A DNA stretch of 64,000 nucleotides, from assembly GCF_023022965.1 (NCBI RefSeq), contig NZ_CP095462.1, positions 2,046,001 to 2,110,000 of the forward strand, given 5' to 3'. The notes below the pieces were generated by a model, which made no database searches, was not told where the DNA came from, and saw nothing but the letters and a program-made list of their open reading frames with translations. This document shows, piece after piece, positions 32,543-43,356 of this stretch. The stretch comes from Ectobacillus sp. JY-23. Its GTDB lineage: Bacteria > Bacillota > Bacilli > Bacillales > Bacillaceae_G. Position 1 is the stretch's first letter; every line of letters begins with the position of its first letter. The translations under genes and the position numbers were made by a program.

Positions 32543-33469
32543 CTATTCTTCTTTCGTTTCAATCGCATTCATCAAACGCTCTGAAAATTGCTGGGCGGCA
32601 TTTACACCCATGCGTTTTAAACGGAAATTCATTGCCGCTACTTCAATAATAACAGCTAAGTTACGTCCCGGTCGTACCGGCAACGTGATCTTCGTTAAAT
32701 CTGTATCAATAATCTTCATTTTTTCTTCATCCAAGCCGAGACGATCATAGTTTTTCTTTTGGTCCCAAATCTCAAGATTGATAACCAGCGAAATACGTTT
32801 ATGATTGCGCACTGCTCCTGCGCCAAACAATGTCATAACGTTAATAATACCAAGTCCACGAATCTCAAGCAGATGCTCAATTAATTCCGGTGAACTGCCA
32901 ATCAAGGTATCCTCATCTTCTTGACGAATTTCTACGCTGTCATCCGCCACTAGGCGATGACCACGTTTGACAAGTTCCAATGCTGTTTCACTTTTTCCGA
33001 CGCCGCTTGAACCCGTAATTAAAACACCTACACCATAAATATCAACTAATACGCCGTGTACAGCCGTTGTTGGCGCCAATTTACTTTCTAAGTAATTGGT
33101 CAGACGGCTCGAAAGGCGAGTCGTTTTTTGATTTGAGAGTAATAGCGGTACATTCGCCGCACATGCCGCTTCCATCAATTCAAGCGGTACTTGCTGGCCA
33201 CGCGTTACAATAATACAAGGCGTCTCTGGTGTACAAAGCGCATTCATTCGATCTTTTTTTTGCTCCGGAGTTAATGTTTCAAAAAAAGTCAGCTCTGTCA
33301 TACCGACAAGCTGCACACGATCTGCCGGATAGTATGTAAAAAAGCCTGCCATCTCAATTCCGGGTCTCGATAAATCACTTGTTTTAATAGGACGATCGAT
33401 ACCTTTTTCTCCGCCGATTAATTCCAGCTGAAAATGCTCCATCAAATCCTTTGTACGAACCTTTGGCAT
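32543..33469 (-). CDS. hprK: HPr kinase/phosphorylase
   Basis: A 308-residue bifunctional enzyme that phosphorylates HPr and Crh on Ser46 with ATP or PPi and removes the phosphate with Pi. Walker A is GSSGVGKSE, with the HprK signature [20 protein letters not shown] and the capping [14 protein letters not shown] upstream. It acts with Crh (22.7 kb), PpaX (30.1 kb) and CcpA in carbon catabolite repression. Confidence 0.97.
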   Translation of the reverse strand: MPKVRTKDLMEHFQLELIGGEKGIDRPIKTSDLSRPGIEMAGFFTYYPADRVQLVGMTELTFFETLTPEQKKDRMNALCTPETPCIIVTRGQQVPLELMEAACAANVPLLLSNQKTTRLSSRLTNYLESKLAPTTAVHGVLVDIYGVGVLITGSSGVGKSETALELVKRGHRLVADDSVEIRQEDEDTLIGSSPELIEHLLEIRGLGIINVMTLFGAGAVRNHKRISLVINLEIWDQKKNYDRLGLDEEKMKIIDTDLTKITLPVRPGRNLAVIIEVAAMNFRLKRMGVNAAQQFSERLMNAIETKEE

Positions 33470-33544
33470 ATCCTACCTCCACTATTTCACTAATAACATC
33501 TCACTTGTCTAGTGTACCACTTTTTTCTGAAAAGGCGAAACCGC

Positions 33545-33919
33545 TTATTCTTTTTTCTCACGTGCTCGAAATACGAGCTTATCAATAAAAATATTGAATA
33601 CAGAGATGAAGATTGCAGCTATGATTGCTGTACCGAAACTATTAATATTGAAGGCATCTCCCAGCAAGTTGTCCGTTAACTTTAATGTAATTGCGTTGAT
33701 AATTACCAAAAAGAATCCGAACGTGATAATCGTAAGCGGCAACGTGATAATAATTAAAAGCGGCTTTACAAAAATATGAAGCAGCGAAAGCGTAAAGCTA
33801 GCTATAAGTGCGGTTCCAATACTTTTAATATAAAACGATTCCGGGTTAACTAGCTTCAATAAGCCTGATACAACAATGAGCACAAAGCCGTTTAATACAA
33901 TAGACAATAACCATCTCAT
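33545..33919 (-). CDS. YvlD/phage holin family 4-type membrane protein
   Basis: A 124-residue protein with four predicted membrane helices (about 3-18, 29-49, 55-77, 90-110). The spacing and motifs (FVKPLLIIITLPLTIITFGFF, NAITLKLTD) match the YvlD/DUF360 group. The start is set at MRWLLSIVLNG (33919), with GAGGA upstream; the longer frame crosses the end of the upstream gene. Function is not established; B. subtilis yvlD is in a cell-envelope stress operon. Confidence 0.85.
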   Translation of the reverse strand: MRWLLSIVLNGFVLIVVSGLLKLVNPESFYIKSIGTALIASFTLSLLHIFVKPLLIIITLPLTIITFGFFLVIINAITLKLTDNLLGDAFNINSFGTAIIAAIFISVFNIFIDKLVFRAREKKE

Positions 33920-34245
33920 GCTTCCACATCCTCTTTTCCTGATACGAGTATGCGCAGTGCGCTCCCGACACTCCATACCATAATCCAAAAATTAAATAAA
34001 CCTAGCACTACTATACCAAAAAGAATTCCAATAGACACTGCATCCGTCTCGCGCGGCAACAAGAAAAACCAAATCGTCATCGCTGCCCACGCTAACGGAA
34101 CACATTGTGATAGGCAAGCTATTCCTACATGATGCCTTACTTCGCGATTGGCACACGCAACATACAAAATAAACGGTATAACAACTGGTAATACAAATAA
34201 ACTCATATACCCACCGGCCGCCAATACCTTTTCTATTCCCTTCAT
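33916..34245 (-). CDS. Small membrane protein, DUF4870-like
   Basis: A 109-residue protein with three hydrophobic stretches (about 12-31, 43-62, 71-95) and the pattern PFILYVACANREVRHHVGIACLSQCVPLAW, which resembles DUF4870/Tic20-like proteins. It overlaps the YvlD gene by four bases (ATGA), so the two are coupled. It may correspond to YvlA of B. subtilis; that link is a guess. Confidence 0.65.
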   Translation of the reverse strand: MKGIEKVLAAGGYMSLFVLPVVIPFILYVACANREVRHHVGIACLSQCVPLAWAAMTIWFFLLPRETDAVSIGILFGIVVLGLFNFWIMVWSVGSALRILVSGKEDVEA

Positions 34246-34282
34246 ACCGCCCCTCCTCTATCGCTCCTTTCTTCATTTGTAT

Positions 34283-34322
34283 AAAAAAACCTCCAAAAGA
34301 ATACCCTTCTTTTGGAGGTTTT
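34283..34322 (-). terminator. Terminator of uvrBA
   Basis: Stem AAAACCTCCAAAAGA / TCTTTTGGAGGTTTT with a T run on the minus strand, just after the uvrA stop. Confidence 0.88.
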
Positions 34323-34325
34323 CCC

Positions 34326-37190
34326 TTACTGCACGGTTTCTGTTGCTTCTTGATTCATCCTTGCTTTATCGCGTTCCATGATGACCTTCAAATATTTAGC
34401 AGTATAGGATGCTTGTACGTCCGCCACCTGCTCTGGTGTACCGGTCGCAACAATTTGTCCGCCCTTGTCTCCGCCTTCTGGACCTAAATCGACGATATAA
34501 TCAGCTGTTTTAATAACATCCAAATTGTGCTCAATTACAAGCACGGTATCACCGTTTTCCACCAAACGCTGCAACACCTTCAGTAAGCGCGCAATATCAT
34601 CTACATGCAAACCCGTTGTCGGTTCATCCAGAATATACAGCGTGCGCCCGTTAGAACGGCGATGTAATTCAGATGCCAGCTTGACGCGCTGCGCTTCTCC
34701 GCCCGAAAGCGTCGTAGCCGGCTGTCCGAGCGTCATATACTCAAGCCCCACGTCTGCAAGTGTTTGCAGCTTGCGCTTAATTTTCGGGATATTTTCAAAA
34801 AAGCGTACGCCGTCCTCAATCGTCATCTCCAAAATATCAGCAATGCTTTTGTCTTTGTACTTTACTTCGAGCGTTTCACGATTGTAGCGTTTGCCATGAC
34901 ACACCTCACAAGGAACGTACACATCCGGAAGGAAATGCATTTCAATTTTAATGATACCATCGCCGCGACACGCCTCACAGCGTCCGCCCTTTACATTAAA
35001 GCTGAAGCGTCCCTTTTGATAGCCGCGCACCTTTGCCTCATTCGTTTGCGCAAATACATCACGAATATCATCAAATACACCTGTATATGTTGCTGGGTTT
35101 GAGCGTGGCGTGCGTCCGATTGGCGATTGGTCAATATCAATGACCTTGTCTAAATGGTCAATACCTTTTATATCTTTATGCGCACCCGGCTTGATTTTTG
35201 CTTTATGCAGCTTTTGGGCCAATGCTTTATATAAAATCTCGTTCACAAGCGTACTTTTACCAGATCCCGACACCCCGGTCACCGCAACAAATGTACCGAG
35301 CGGAAACGACATTTTTACATTATGCAGATTATTTTCTCTAGCACCTAGAATTTCAATTTTACGACCATCACCTTTTCGGCGCTCCATCGGTACTGGAATA
35401 AACTTTTTACCTGCTAAGTACTGCCCCGTTAGCGACTTCTTATCCGCCATTACCTCTTCCGGTGTTCCCGCAGACACAACCTGCCCGCCGTGAATACCCG
35501 CACCTGGACCGATGTCAATCAGATAATCTGCCGCAATCATGGTATCCTCATCGTGCTCTACAACAATGAGCGTATTTCCTAAATCACGCATATCCTGCAA
35601 GGTTTGAATTAACCTGTCATTATCGCGTTGATGCAAGCCGATGGAAGGTTCATCCAGAATATAAAGCACGCCGGTCAAACGTGAGCCAATTTGTGTTGCC
35701 AAGCGGATGCGCTGCGCCTCACCGCCCGAAAGCGTCCCTGCCGAACGATTCAACGTTAAGTAATCGAGACCAACATTAATTAAAAAGCTAAGGCGTTCTT
35801 TAATCTCACGGAGGATGAGACGAGCAATTTGCTCCTGCTTTTCTGTCAACAACACTGTAGAGAAAAAGTCATATACTTCCGTTACGGACTGGTTTGTTAC
35901 ATCGGAAATATGCTTACCTCCCACGAACACAGATAGGCTTTCTGTTTTTAAACGTGCTCCTTTACATTTCGGACACGCCTGCTCCGCCATATACTTCTCC
36001 ATTTGCTCACGAATATAATCCGAGCTTGTTTCGCGATAGCGTCGCTCAATGTTCGGCAATACTCCTTCAAAAGTAACGTCACCTTCTTTTACCTGCCCAA
36101 AATCGTTCACGTAGCGGAAGTAAATTTTCTCATCTCCGCTGCCATACAACACTTTATCAAACAAATGCTTTGGAACATCTTTTACAGGTGCATCCATATC
36201 AATGCCATAATGATTGCACACCGCCTCTAAAAGCTGCGGATAATATTGCGAGCTGGACGGCTCCCAAGGGGCAATCGCATGATTGCGCAGACTTAAGTCC
36301 CAGTTTGGAATTACAAGCTCCGGATCTACCTCCAGTTTAGAGCCAAGACCGTCACAGGATGGACATGCACCATACGGGCTATTGAAGGAGAACATGCGCG
36401 GCTCCAATTCACCGATGGAAAACCCACAGTGTGGACAAGCATGATGCTCACTAAACAACAGCTCTTCTTCTCCCATTACATCAATGAGTACACGTCCCTC
36501 ACCAAGGCGAAGCGCCGTTTCTAAGGAGTCGGCAAGTCGTGATGCAATACCTTCTTTTACAACAATGCGATCAATCACAACTTCAATGCTATGTTTTTTA
36601 TTTTTATCAAGTTGAATGTCATCGGATAGCTCACGCATTTCACCATCTACGCGCACACGAACATAACCTTGCTTTTTAATGTCCTCCAGCGTTTTTACAT
36701 GCGTTCCTTTACGCCCAGAAACGATGGGAGACAGCACCTGTAATTTGGTGCGTTCCGGATATTCCAAGATACGATCTACCATTTGTTCAATCGTTTGCGA
36801 TGTGATTTCAATGCCATGGTTCGGACAAATGGGTGTACCGACACGCGCATACAATAAACGTAAGTAATCATAAATTTCCGTAACGGTACCGACCGTAGAA
36901 CGCGGGTTGCGGCTCGTCGTTTTTTGGTCGATGGAAATTGCCGGTGACAAGCCTTCAATTGCATCGACATCCGGCTTATCCATTTGTCCTAAAAACTGAC
37001 GAGCGTATGCGGACAGCGACTCGACATAGCGGCGCTGTCCTTCTGCATAAATTGTATCAAAAGCCAACGAAGATTTCCCCGACCCTGATAAACCGGTAAT
37101 AACCACAAGTTCGTTTCTTGGAATCGTCACATCAATATTTTTCAAATTATGGGCACGGGCGCCCTTCACAATAATTCGATCATTTGCCAA
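34326..37190 (-). CDS. uvrA: Excinuclease ABC subunit A
   Basis: A 954-residue damage-recognition ATPase of nucleotide excision repair. Two ABC ATPase halves: Walker [13 protein letters not shown] (about 31-42) and [12 protein letters not shown] (about 640-651), with [12 protein letters not shown] and [12 protein letters not shown] signatures. Zinc modules are CPHCGF...CPSC and CEACRGDG...CEVCHG. It lies 8 bases after uvrB in the SOS-controlled operon. Confidence 0.98.
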   Translation of the reverse strand: MANDRIIVKGARAHNLKNIDVTIPRNELVVITGLSGSGKSSLAFDTIYAEGQRRYVESLSAYARQFLGQMDKPDVDAIEGLSPAISIDQKTTSRNPRSTVGTVTEIYDYLRLLYARVGTPICPNHGIEITSQTIEQMVDRILEYPERTKLQVLSPIVSGRKGTHVKTLEDIKKQGYVRVRVDGEMRELSDDIQLDKNKKHSIEVVIDRIVVKEGIASRLADSLETALRLGEGRVLIDVMGEEELLFSEHHACPHCGFSIGELEPRMFSFNSPYGACPSCDGLGSKLEVDPELVIPNWDLSLRNHAIAPWEPSSSQYYPQLLEAVCNHYGIDMDAPVKDVPKHLFDKVLYGSGDEKIYFRYVNDFGQVKEGDVTFEGVLPNIERRYRETSSDYIREQMEKYMAEQACPKCKGARLKTESLSVFVGGKHISDVTNQSVTEVYDFFSTVLLTEKQEQIARLILREIKERLSFLINVGLDYLTLNRSAGTLSGGEAQRIRLATQIGSRLTGVLYILDEPSIGLHQRDNDRLIQTLQDMRDLGNTLIVVEHDEDTMIAADYLIDIGPGAGIHGGQVVSAGTPEEVMADKKSLTGQYLAGKKFIPVPMERRKGDGRKIEILGARENNLHNVKMSFPLGTFVAVTGVSGSGKSTLVNEILYKALAQKLHKAKIKPGAHKDIKGIDHLDKVIDIDQSPIGRTPRSNPATYTGVFDDIRDVFAQTNEAKVRGYQKGRFSFNVKGGRCEACRGDGIIKIEMHFLPDVYVPCEVCHGKRYNRETLEVKYKDKSIADILEMTIEDGVRFFENIPKIKRKLQTLADVGLEYMTLGQPATTLSGGEAQRVKLASELHRRSNGRTLYILDEPTTGLHVDDIARLLKVLQRLVENGDTVLVIEHNLDVIKTADYIVDLGPEGGDKGGQIVATGTPEQVADVQASYTAKYLKVIMERDKARMNQEATETVQ

Positions 37191-37198
37191 CGCTATCC

Positions 37199-39172
37199 CT
37201 ACCTTTCCGCTTTCAGTTCAAGCACCAAGTCACGAAGCTCTGCCGCACGCTCAAAATCAAGCGCTCTTGCTGCTTCCTTCATCTCTATTTCAAGACGCGC
37301 AATTAAGTTTACGCGCTCTTCCTTCGTCATTTTCTTCGGCTTTGTTTCGTATGCTGCTTCCTGTTCCGCAGCTGTTGTCGCGCGAATGATATCGCGAACC
37401 TCCTTGCGAATCGTGCGCGGCGTGATACCGTGCTTCGCATTGTACGCTTCTTGAATCTCACGGCGGCGCTTTGTTTCACCTATCGCCAGCTCCATGGAAT
37501 TGGTCATTTTATCGGCATACATAATAACATGGCCGTTTTCATTACGCGCCGCCCGGCCAATCGTTTGAATCAATGAGCGCTCAGAGCGAAGGAACCCTTC
37601 TTTGTCGGCATCCAAAATGGCAACAAGCGACACTTCCGGAATATCAAGTCCCTCTCGAAGCAGGTTGATTCCAACGAGTACATCATATTTACCAAGACGC
37701 AAATCACGGATAATCTCAATGCGCTCCAGCGTCTTAATTTCTGAATGCAAATAATTGACCTTAATGCCAATGTCTTTTAAGTAATCTGTTAAATCTTCAG
37801 ACATTTTCTTTGTGAGTGTTGTAATTAACACGCGTTCGTTTTTACTGATACGATCTTGAATTTCTCCAATAAGATCGTCAATTTGCCCTTCAATCGGACG
37901 GACGTCAATAATTGGATCCAACAGTCCGGTCGGGCGGATAATTTGCTCAACAGGTGCAGGCGAACGCTCCAGTTCATACGGACCTGGTGTTGCTGAAACA
38001 TATACCAATTGATGTGCCTTTTCTTCAAACTCTTCAAATTTAAGCGGACGGTTGTCAAGCGCAGACGGCAAGCGGAAACCGTGGTCCACAAGCACCTGTT
38101 TACGCGCTTGGTCACCGTTGAACATCGCGCGAATTTGCGGAACAGATACGTGCGACTCATCAATTACGATTAAAAAGTCATCCGGGAAGTAGTCAATGAG
38201 CGTGTACGGTGTAGAACCCGGCGGCCGGAGCGTAAGATGACGCGAGTAGTTTTCAACGCCAGAGCAAAAGCCCATTTCACGCATCATTTCAAGATCATAG
38301 CGCGTACGCTGCTCGAGACGCTGCGCCTCTAGAAGTTTCTCGTCATCTCGCAATTCCTTGAGTCGATCTTCTAGCTCCTTTTCAATATTTTCAATTGCAA
38401 TGCGCATTTTTTCTTCACGGGTTACGAAGTGAGATGCCGGGAAGATGGCCGCATGCTCTCGCTCAGCAAGCACTTCTCCCGTGAGGGCATCGACCTCGCG
38501 AATACGGTCAATTTCATCTCCAAAAAACTCTATGCGAATGCAATGCTCACTGCGCGAAGCCGGAAAAATCTCAACAACATCGCCCCGTACACGAAACGTT
38601 CCGCGCTGAAAATCGATGTCGTTACGCGCGTATTGTACATCCACCAATTGACGTAACAGCTCGTCGCGCCCTTTTTCCATACCGACCCGGAGCGACACTA
38701 CCATTTCCTTATATTCTTCCGGCGAACCGAGACCATAGATACAGGACACGCTCGCTACAACAATCACATCACGCCGTTCAAATAACGCTGAAGTGGCGGA
38801 GTGGCGCAGCTTGTCAATTTCATCATTTGTTTTCGCATCTTTTTCAATAAATGTGTCTGTCTGCGGAACGTAGGCCTCCGGCTGATAATAGTCATAGTAG
38901 CTCACAAAATACTCAACTGCGTTGTTCGGAAAGAAATCCTTAAACTCACTGTATAGCTGTCCCGCCAGCGTTTTATTATGTGCGATTACAAGCGTTGGTT
39001 TATTGACCTCTTTAATTACATTTGACATTGTAAATGTTTTACCCGTACCAGTCGCTCCAAGCAACACCTGATGCTTCTTACCTTCGCGTATTCCCTGCAC
39101 CAGCTTCTCAATCGCTTTCGGCTGGTCACCCTGCGGTGAATACGGTGACACTACCTTAAATTGCTGCTCCAC
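37199..39172 (-). CDS. uvrB: Excinuclease ABC subunit B
   Basis: A 657-residue helicase-like subunit that verifies damage and recruits UvrC. Walker A GATGTGKT, the beta-hairpin [25 protein letters not shown] box, SATPGPYE, and a C-terminal UVR motif ([24 protein letters not shown]). The start is set at GTG (39172), 9 bases after GGAGG; the upstream frame is open but unlike relatives. Confidence 0.97.
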   Translation of the reverse strand: MEQQFKVVSPYSPQGDQPKAIEKLVQGIREGKKHQVLLGATGTGKTFTMSNVIKEVNKPTLVIAHNKTLAGQLYSEFKDFFPNNAVEYFVSYYDYYQPEAYVPQTDTFIEKDAKTNDEIDKLRHSATSALFERRDVIVVASVSCIYGLGSPEEYKEMVVSLRVGMEKGRDELLRQLVDVQYARNDIDFQRGTFRVRGDVVEIFPASRSEHCIRIEFFGDEIDRIREVDALTGEVLAEREHAAIFPASHFVTREEKMRIAIENIEKELEDRLKELRDDEKLLEAQRLEQRTRYDLEMMREMGFCSGVENYSRHLTLRPPGSTPYTLIDYFPDDFLIVIDESHVSVPQIRAMFNGDQARKQVLVDHGFRLPSALDNRPLKFEEFEEKAHQLVYVSATPGPYELERSPAPVEQIIRPTGLLDPIIDVRPIEGQIDDLIGEIQDRISKNERVLITTLTKKMSEDLTDYLKDIGIKVNYLHSEIKTLERIEIIRDLRLGKYDVLVGINLLREGLDIPEVSLVAILDADKEGFLRSERSLIQTIGRAARNENGHVIMYADKMTNSMELAIGETKRRREIQEAYNAKHGITPRTIRKEVRDIIRATTAAEQEAAYETKPKKMTKEERVNLIARLEIEMKEAARALDFERAAELRDLVLELKAER

Positions 39173-39240
39173 ACACCTCGACCTCCTCAACAATATCTAT
39201 CGTTATTTTATCATGAACAAATGAGAAAAAGCCAAAAAAA

Positions 39241-39254
39241 CGAACAAATATTCG
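39241..39254 (-). promoter_or_regulatory. LexA (DinR) SOS box upstream of uvrB
   Basis: CGAACAAATATTCG matches CGAAC-N4-GTTCG with a single change. It lies about 70 bases before the uvrB start, so DNA damage should induce uvrBA. Confidence 0.82.
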
Positions 39255-39336
39255 CATGAAAGTATAACATCTTCTACTAGGGTGCGGTGTCAAACAGGAT
39301 TTATGCTCATTTTGCATATTTTTCCTCCAAGCATAC

Positions 39337-39363
39337 AAAAAAAGACAGGTGTCTCCACCTGCC
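39337..39363 (-). terminator. Terminator of minJ
   Basis: Stem GGCAGGTG / CACCTGTC with GAGA loop, followed on the minus strand by TTTTTTT. Confidence 0.8.
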
Positions 39364-40506
39364 TTACACGGCTTGCTCTCGATTGCTACCACGTACAAAT
39401 AAAATACCTAAATCACCATCATCAGCATATAGTGCACGCTGTGCAAAGCGAATCTCTCCTTGCACATCAAGCACTTCCAGCTTGCAAAACGCACCCTTTT
39501 GGCGCAAAGCGCGATGAAAGTCGGCAACATCTTCAATGTAATTCCCGTTTACCTTTGTAATAACCTCACCAGGACGCAGGCCAAGTTCTTCTGCAGCGGA
39601 GCCCGGCAGTATATCCAAGATCATGACACCTGTCTTTTGAACCGAGAAATACGGTGTCTGCTGTTGATCCTGAATACGGTCTTGCATCGCAATCATCAAT
39701 CTTCCCAGCATGGCAATACCGGCTGCCGCAATCGCAATTCCTGGGGTCCAAATACTTATGAGCCCAAGAGCAAATACTAATATACTAAGCCCCATCACGC
39801 GATGACCCGTATAAGTAATCGCTACTTTTGGCAAACTGCCTGTCACACGTCTTGCAAAGCCTAGTAAAAACGGTATCACAAATAAAGAATACGTTTCAGC
39901 GCCAATTGTAAAGACCGGCCACCAGGAAAACAGCTTACCCATCCCTTCACCAGGTACAAGCACAAGAAGCGGGACAAGCCACATTCTCTTGCTTTCATGT
40001 GAACCCACAAGCAAGCCGCGCTTTCCTTTTTGCAATCTTGGTGTTGTTTCGTAAGCAGCACGCTTTGCAATCAAGCGGCCTTCGGCAAATAGAAGCAAGC
40101 TCATTAGACAAGCTAAGGCAGCTAAGCTTGTCTCATCCGAATTGCTATACAACGAAAACGCCGTAACGACAATAGCAACCCCAATACTATAAGCAGCAGA
40201 TAAAAGGCCAAATCGCAATAAAAGAGCACCGATTGCGCTTGAAATCGCGATAACTTGTAAGCTATCTTGCGAGACCACCAACCCTGTTCCAAACGCAATG
40301 ACAGAAAGCAGCAAACCAATTCCGATGCCTGCCAATGCAGACATACGTAATTCATACCATATATCATGAACCTTAAACGAAAACTCGCGTCTCTCTTTCT
40401 TAACACGGAATACACCTATGAAAATATTAATCAAGATAAAAATATATAAAGCAGGTTGCAGAAAGAATCGTCCCATTGCATAGCATATCTCTAAAAGCCA
40501 CTCCAC
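39364..40506 (-). CDS. minJ: MinJ-like topological division factor (membrane PDZ protein)
   Basis: A 380-residue polytopic membrane protein: about eight hydrophobic segments between residues 6 and 280, then a C-terminal PDZ domain (VMILDILPGSAAEELGLRPGEVITKVNG). This is the build of B. subtilis MinJ (YvjD), which links DivIVA to MinD at poles and septa. The start is set at GTG (40506), with AAGGAGG upstream. The order uvrB-minJ-ctpB-ftsX-ftsE agrees; swrA, between minJ and ctpB in B. subtilis, is missing. Confidence 0.85.
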   Translation of the reverse strand: MEWLLEICYAMGRFFLQPALYIFILINIFIGVFRVKKERREFSFKVHDIWYELRMSALAGIGIGLLLSVIAFGTGLVVSQDSLQVIAISSAIGALLLRFGLLSAAYSIGVAIVVTAFSLYSNSDETSLAALACLMSLLLFAEGRLIAKRAAYETTPRLQKGKRGLLVGSHESKRMWLVPLLVLVPGEGMGKLFSWWPVFTIGAETYSLFVIPFLLGFARRVTGSLPKVAITYTGHRVMGLSILVFALGLISIWTPGIAIAAAGIAMLGRLMIAMQDRIQDQQQTPYFSVQKTGVMILDILPGSAAEELGLRPGEVITKVNGNYIEDVADFHRALRQKGAFCKLEVLDVQGEIRFAQRALYADDGDLGILFVRGSNREQAV

Positions 40507-40629
40507 AGAATTCCCTCCTTGTCGGCATTTTCTCCATTTTATCACATTCTTTGTAAGACGGATTTATTTTTACCTGGAAAAGGTTATTCTCAAATCTCAT
40601 ATCAATCCAATTTAGCCGTTTTGCTCCTT

Positions 40630-40870
40630 CTATCGGCCGTTTCCTCCCTTCTATCGACCGAATTCCTCTTCTATCGACCGAACTTCCTCTTCTATCAGCC
40701 GAATTTACCTCTCTATCGGCCGAACTCCCTCTTCTATCGGCCGAATTTACCTCTCTATCGGCCGAACTCCCTCTTCTATCGGCCGAATTTACCTCTCTAT
40801 CGGCCGAACTCCCTCTTCTATCGGCCGAACTCCCTCTTCTATCGGCCGAATTTACCTCTCTATCGGCTGT
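40630..40870. repeat. 21-bp tandem repeat, CTATCGGCCGAA type
   Basis: Twelve units of about 21 bp (one of 20): CTATCGGCCGAATTTACCTCT and CTATCGGCCGAACTCCCTCTT alternate over most of the array, with more diverged units (CTATCGACCG, CTATCAGCCG) at the left and a truncated unit (CTATCGGCTG) at the right. It lies between minJ and the ctpB terminator. The CGGYC core is shared with arrays at 4720-4815 and 49939-50016. Confidence 0.93.
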
Positions 40871-40884
40871 TGTCTGTATGACAG

Positions 40885-40913
40885 AAAAAACCCGCAGAAT
40901 TCTGCGGGTTTTT
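40885..40913 (-). terminator. Terminator of ctpB
   Basis: A fully symmetrical hairpin AAAAACCCGCAGAA / TTCTGCGGGTTTTT just after the ctpB stop. Confidence 0.88.
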
Positions 40914-40914
40914 C

Positions 40915-42345
40915 TTATTTTGCAATTAATTTCAGTGCGGCCTGTAGCTGCAGGTCATTTTCACCAGAGCGAATTTTTTCAATGATTTTATTTTGAATCG
41001 TATCCGCCGTTTTCTGATCAATAACTCCTGTTTCTTTTAGCTTGTTCATTTGCTGGAACGCTTTTACAGCTGTTTCTGTTTCTTTGCTGAAATAGCCGTC
41101 TGCGCGCCCAGGTTCAAAACCGAGATCCTTTAGTAGTTCCTGCGCGTTTTTAATTTGCTCGCTGTTCATATTATAAGATAACGGCTTGTCAAATTGAATT
41201 GGTGTTGCGTAGTAGTAATCTGGTTGCTTCAGCTCTACCGTTGGGGCAATTCCTTTCTTATGAATCCAATTGCCATCAGGTGTGAGCCACTTAAACATAG
41301 TCAGCTTTATGTTGCTGCCATCTGGAAGCGGAACAGCCTGTTGTACTGTACCTTTACCGAAGGTTTTCACACCAACAAGTGGATACCCTTCTGCCTCCTG
41401 AAGCGCACCAGCTAAAATCTCAGAAGCTGAAGCACTGCCGTTATCTATCAAAACTGAAACCGGATAAGGCTTGCGTTCCTTAAGAGATGTAAAAGCCTTT
41501 TGACGCTTGCCATCGCGGTCTTCTACCTGCACCATCGGCTTCTTGTCTGTAACGAATAACTTTAAAATATCTTCTACACTTGTTAAATAACCGCCAGGAT
41601 TGCCGCGCACGTCAATTACAAGTCCTTTAATGTTCTTTTTCTCAAGCTTCTCGAGCTCTGTTTTAAATTCTTTTGCTGTTTCTTCAGAAAACGATGTAAT
41701 TTGCAGATAACCGATATCTTTTCCATTTTCCTTTTTCACGGAACCAAAGACTGTTAACAACGGAATTTTATCACGTGTAATTTTAAACGTAATTGGCTCT
41801 GCTACACCAGCACGCTGCACTTGCAAGGTAACAACTGTTCCTTTTTTGCCGCGAATCTTTAGAACCGCTTCTTCACGAGTTAAATCTTTTACACTTTCGC
41901 CATTTACCGTTACAACCTCATCATTTGGTTTAATGCCAGCCTTCTCTGCCGGTGAATCTTTAATGGGAGAGACAATGATGAGCTTTTCATCAATTTTATT
42001 AATTTCGGCGCCAATGCCCTCTAACGAAGAATCCAAAGACTGCTCAAACTGCTGGGCTGTTTCTTTATCCATGTATGTGGAATACGGATCCTTGAGTGTG
42101 CCGAGCATCCCTTGAATGGCGCCTTCCACCAGCTTGTTTTCATTTACATTTTCTACATACTTTGAATCAATCAAATCATATGCCTGTCTAATCTTCTGCA
42201 GATCTTCTTCTTTTGTAGGCGCGTCAGACTTACTAAGAAGCGCACTTGCCGGTCCTTGCGTTGTCACTTTAATTCCCGCGAACATAACGCCGGCCCCCGC
42301 CAAAAACGCCACAATCATCCACACAACCGCTATTTTACGTTTCAA
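40915..42345 (-). CDS. ctpB: Carboxy-terminal processing protease CtpB
   Basis: A 476-residue S41 serine protease. N-terminal membrane anchor (VVWMIVAFLAGAGVMFAG), PDZ domain (IIVSPIKDSPAEKAGIKPND), catalytic Ser in DNGSASASEILAGAL and Lys in TFGKGTVQQ, and a C-terminal peptidoglycan-binding domain (KDLGFEPGRADGYFSKET). In Bacillus CtpB cleaves SpoIVFA to time SigK activation. The start is set at TTG (42345), 8 bases after AAAGGAG. Confidence 0.94.
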   Translation of the reverse strand: MKRKIAVVWMIVAFLAGAGVMFAGIKVTTQGPASALLSKSDAPTKEEDLQKIRQAYDLIDSKYVENVNENKLVEGAIQGMLGTLKDPYSTYMDKETAQQFEQSLDSSLEGIGAEINKIDEKLIIVSPIKDSPAEKAGIKPNDEVVTVNGESVKDLTREEAVLKIRGKKGTVVTLQVQRAGVAEPITFKITRDKIPLLTVFGSVKKENGKDIGYLQITSFSEETAKEFKTELEKLEKKNIKGLVIDVRGNPGGYLTSVEDILKLFVTDKKPMVQVEDRDGKRQKAFTSLKERKPYPVSVLIDNGSASASEILAGALQEAEGYPLVGVKTFGKGTVQQAVPLPDGSNIKLTMFKWLTPDGNWIHKKGIAPTVELKQPDYYYATPIQFDKPLSYNMNSEQIKNAQELLKDLGFEPGRADGYFSKETETAVKAFQQMNKLKETGVIDQKTADTIQNKIIEKIRSGENDLQLQAALKLIAK

Positions 42346-42375
42346 TGCGGAGTCTCCTTTCCAGATTATGTACTT

Positions 42376-42404
42376 AAAAGGCATCACACTTTATGTGTGA
42401 TGCC
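42376..42404 (-). terminator. Terminator of ftsEX
   Basis: Stem GGCATCACAC / GTGTGATGCC followed on the minus strand by TTTT. Confidence 0.75.
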
Positions 42405-42462
42405 CTTACTATGTCTACTATATGATAAGCTTGTACGAAATATGTTTGCAACTTTTTCTCGC

Positions 42463-43356
42463 TTAAACCTTTAAAAACTTACGAATCGACATAACACTGC
42501 CCCACATACCAATCAAGCTTCCAATTAGGATAAGCAAACCAGCCAGCTGGAATACAAACGGGTTATATGGAAGTAATTCAAAGATTGTGCCCGCAAATTT
42601 TTGTTGCAGAACAGAGTGAATAGAACTGTACGCTGACATAATTAAAACAATCGGCAGCAACGCACCTAAGAAGCCAAGGAATAAGCCTTCTAACAGGAAT
42701 GGCCAGCGAATAAACCAGTTTGTCGCACCCACAAGCTTCATAATTTCAATTTCAGTACGACGTGCATAAATCGTAATTTTAATGGTATTAGAGATTAAGA
42801 ACATTGCCGTAAACAGTAGACCTGCAATTAATACAATACCGATATTACGTCCCACTTTAACCGTGCTAAACAGCTTTTCTACTTCACCTTTACCATATTG
42901 CACGTTGCTTACATAATTCATTTTTTGAATTTTTTCAGCTACAACTGCCGTATCGCGTGGCTCTTTTGTTTTCACTACATATACATCTTTCAGCGGGTTA
43001 TCTTGCTCAAACAATTCAAACGAACGACCGGAATCACCGAAGCTCTTAATTACGCGCTTTAGTTCGTCTTCCTTAGAAGAAAATTTAATTGATTGAATTT
43101 GCGAAATTTGTTTTAAATTATCTTTCAAAACGGCTTGATCTTCTTTTGCAGCTGCCGGGTCGATATGGACGCGAATCTCCACATCTTTTTCAACCTTTGT
43201 TGCAAAATGATTCATGTTCATGATAACTGCCAAGAACACGCCTACTAATAAAAGTGTAATTGTAACTGCACTTACGGATGCAAATGTCATCCAGCCGTTA
43301 CGCATTAAGCTCTTTGTTCCTTCGCGCAAGTGACGCAAAAATGTGTTAGCTTTCAT
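42463..43356 (-). CDS. ftsX: Cell division protein FtsX
   Basis: A 297-residue membrane subunit of the FtsEX complex. Four membrane helices (about 22-46, 172-195, 220-245, 265-290) and a large extracellular loop between the first two, which in B. subtilis contacts the CwlO hydrolase. NGWMTFASVSAVTITL and RTEIEIMKLVGATNWFIRWPFLLEG are family blocks. The start is set at MKANTFLRH (43356), 8 bases after GGAGG; it overlaps ftsE by 11 bases. Confidence 0.96.
   Translation of the reverse strand: MKANTFLRHLREGTKSLMRNGWMTFASVSAVTITLLLVGVFLAVIMNMNHFATKVEKDVEIRVHIDPAAAKEDQAVLKDNLKQISQIQSIKFSSKEDELKRVIKSFGDSGRSFELFEQDNPLKDVYVVKTKEPRDTAVVAEKIQKMNYVSNVQYGKGEVEKLFSTVKVGRNIGIVLIAGLLFTAMFLISNTIKITIYARRTEIEIMKLVGATNWFIRWPFLLEGLFLGFLGALLPIVLIMSAYSSIHSVLQQKFAGTIFELLPYNPFVFQLAGLLILIGSLIGMWGSVMSIRKFLKV

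Noticed and set aside
40519-40881. Plus-strand ORF of 120 residues with YRPN heptad repeats
   Set aside because: It is open only because the 21-bp DNA repeat is a multiple of three. It begins inside the minJ promoter region and has no ribosome site.
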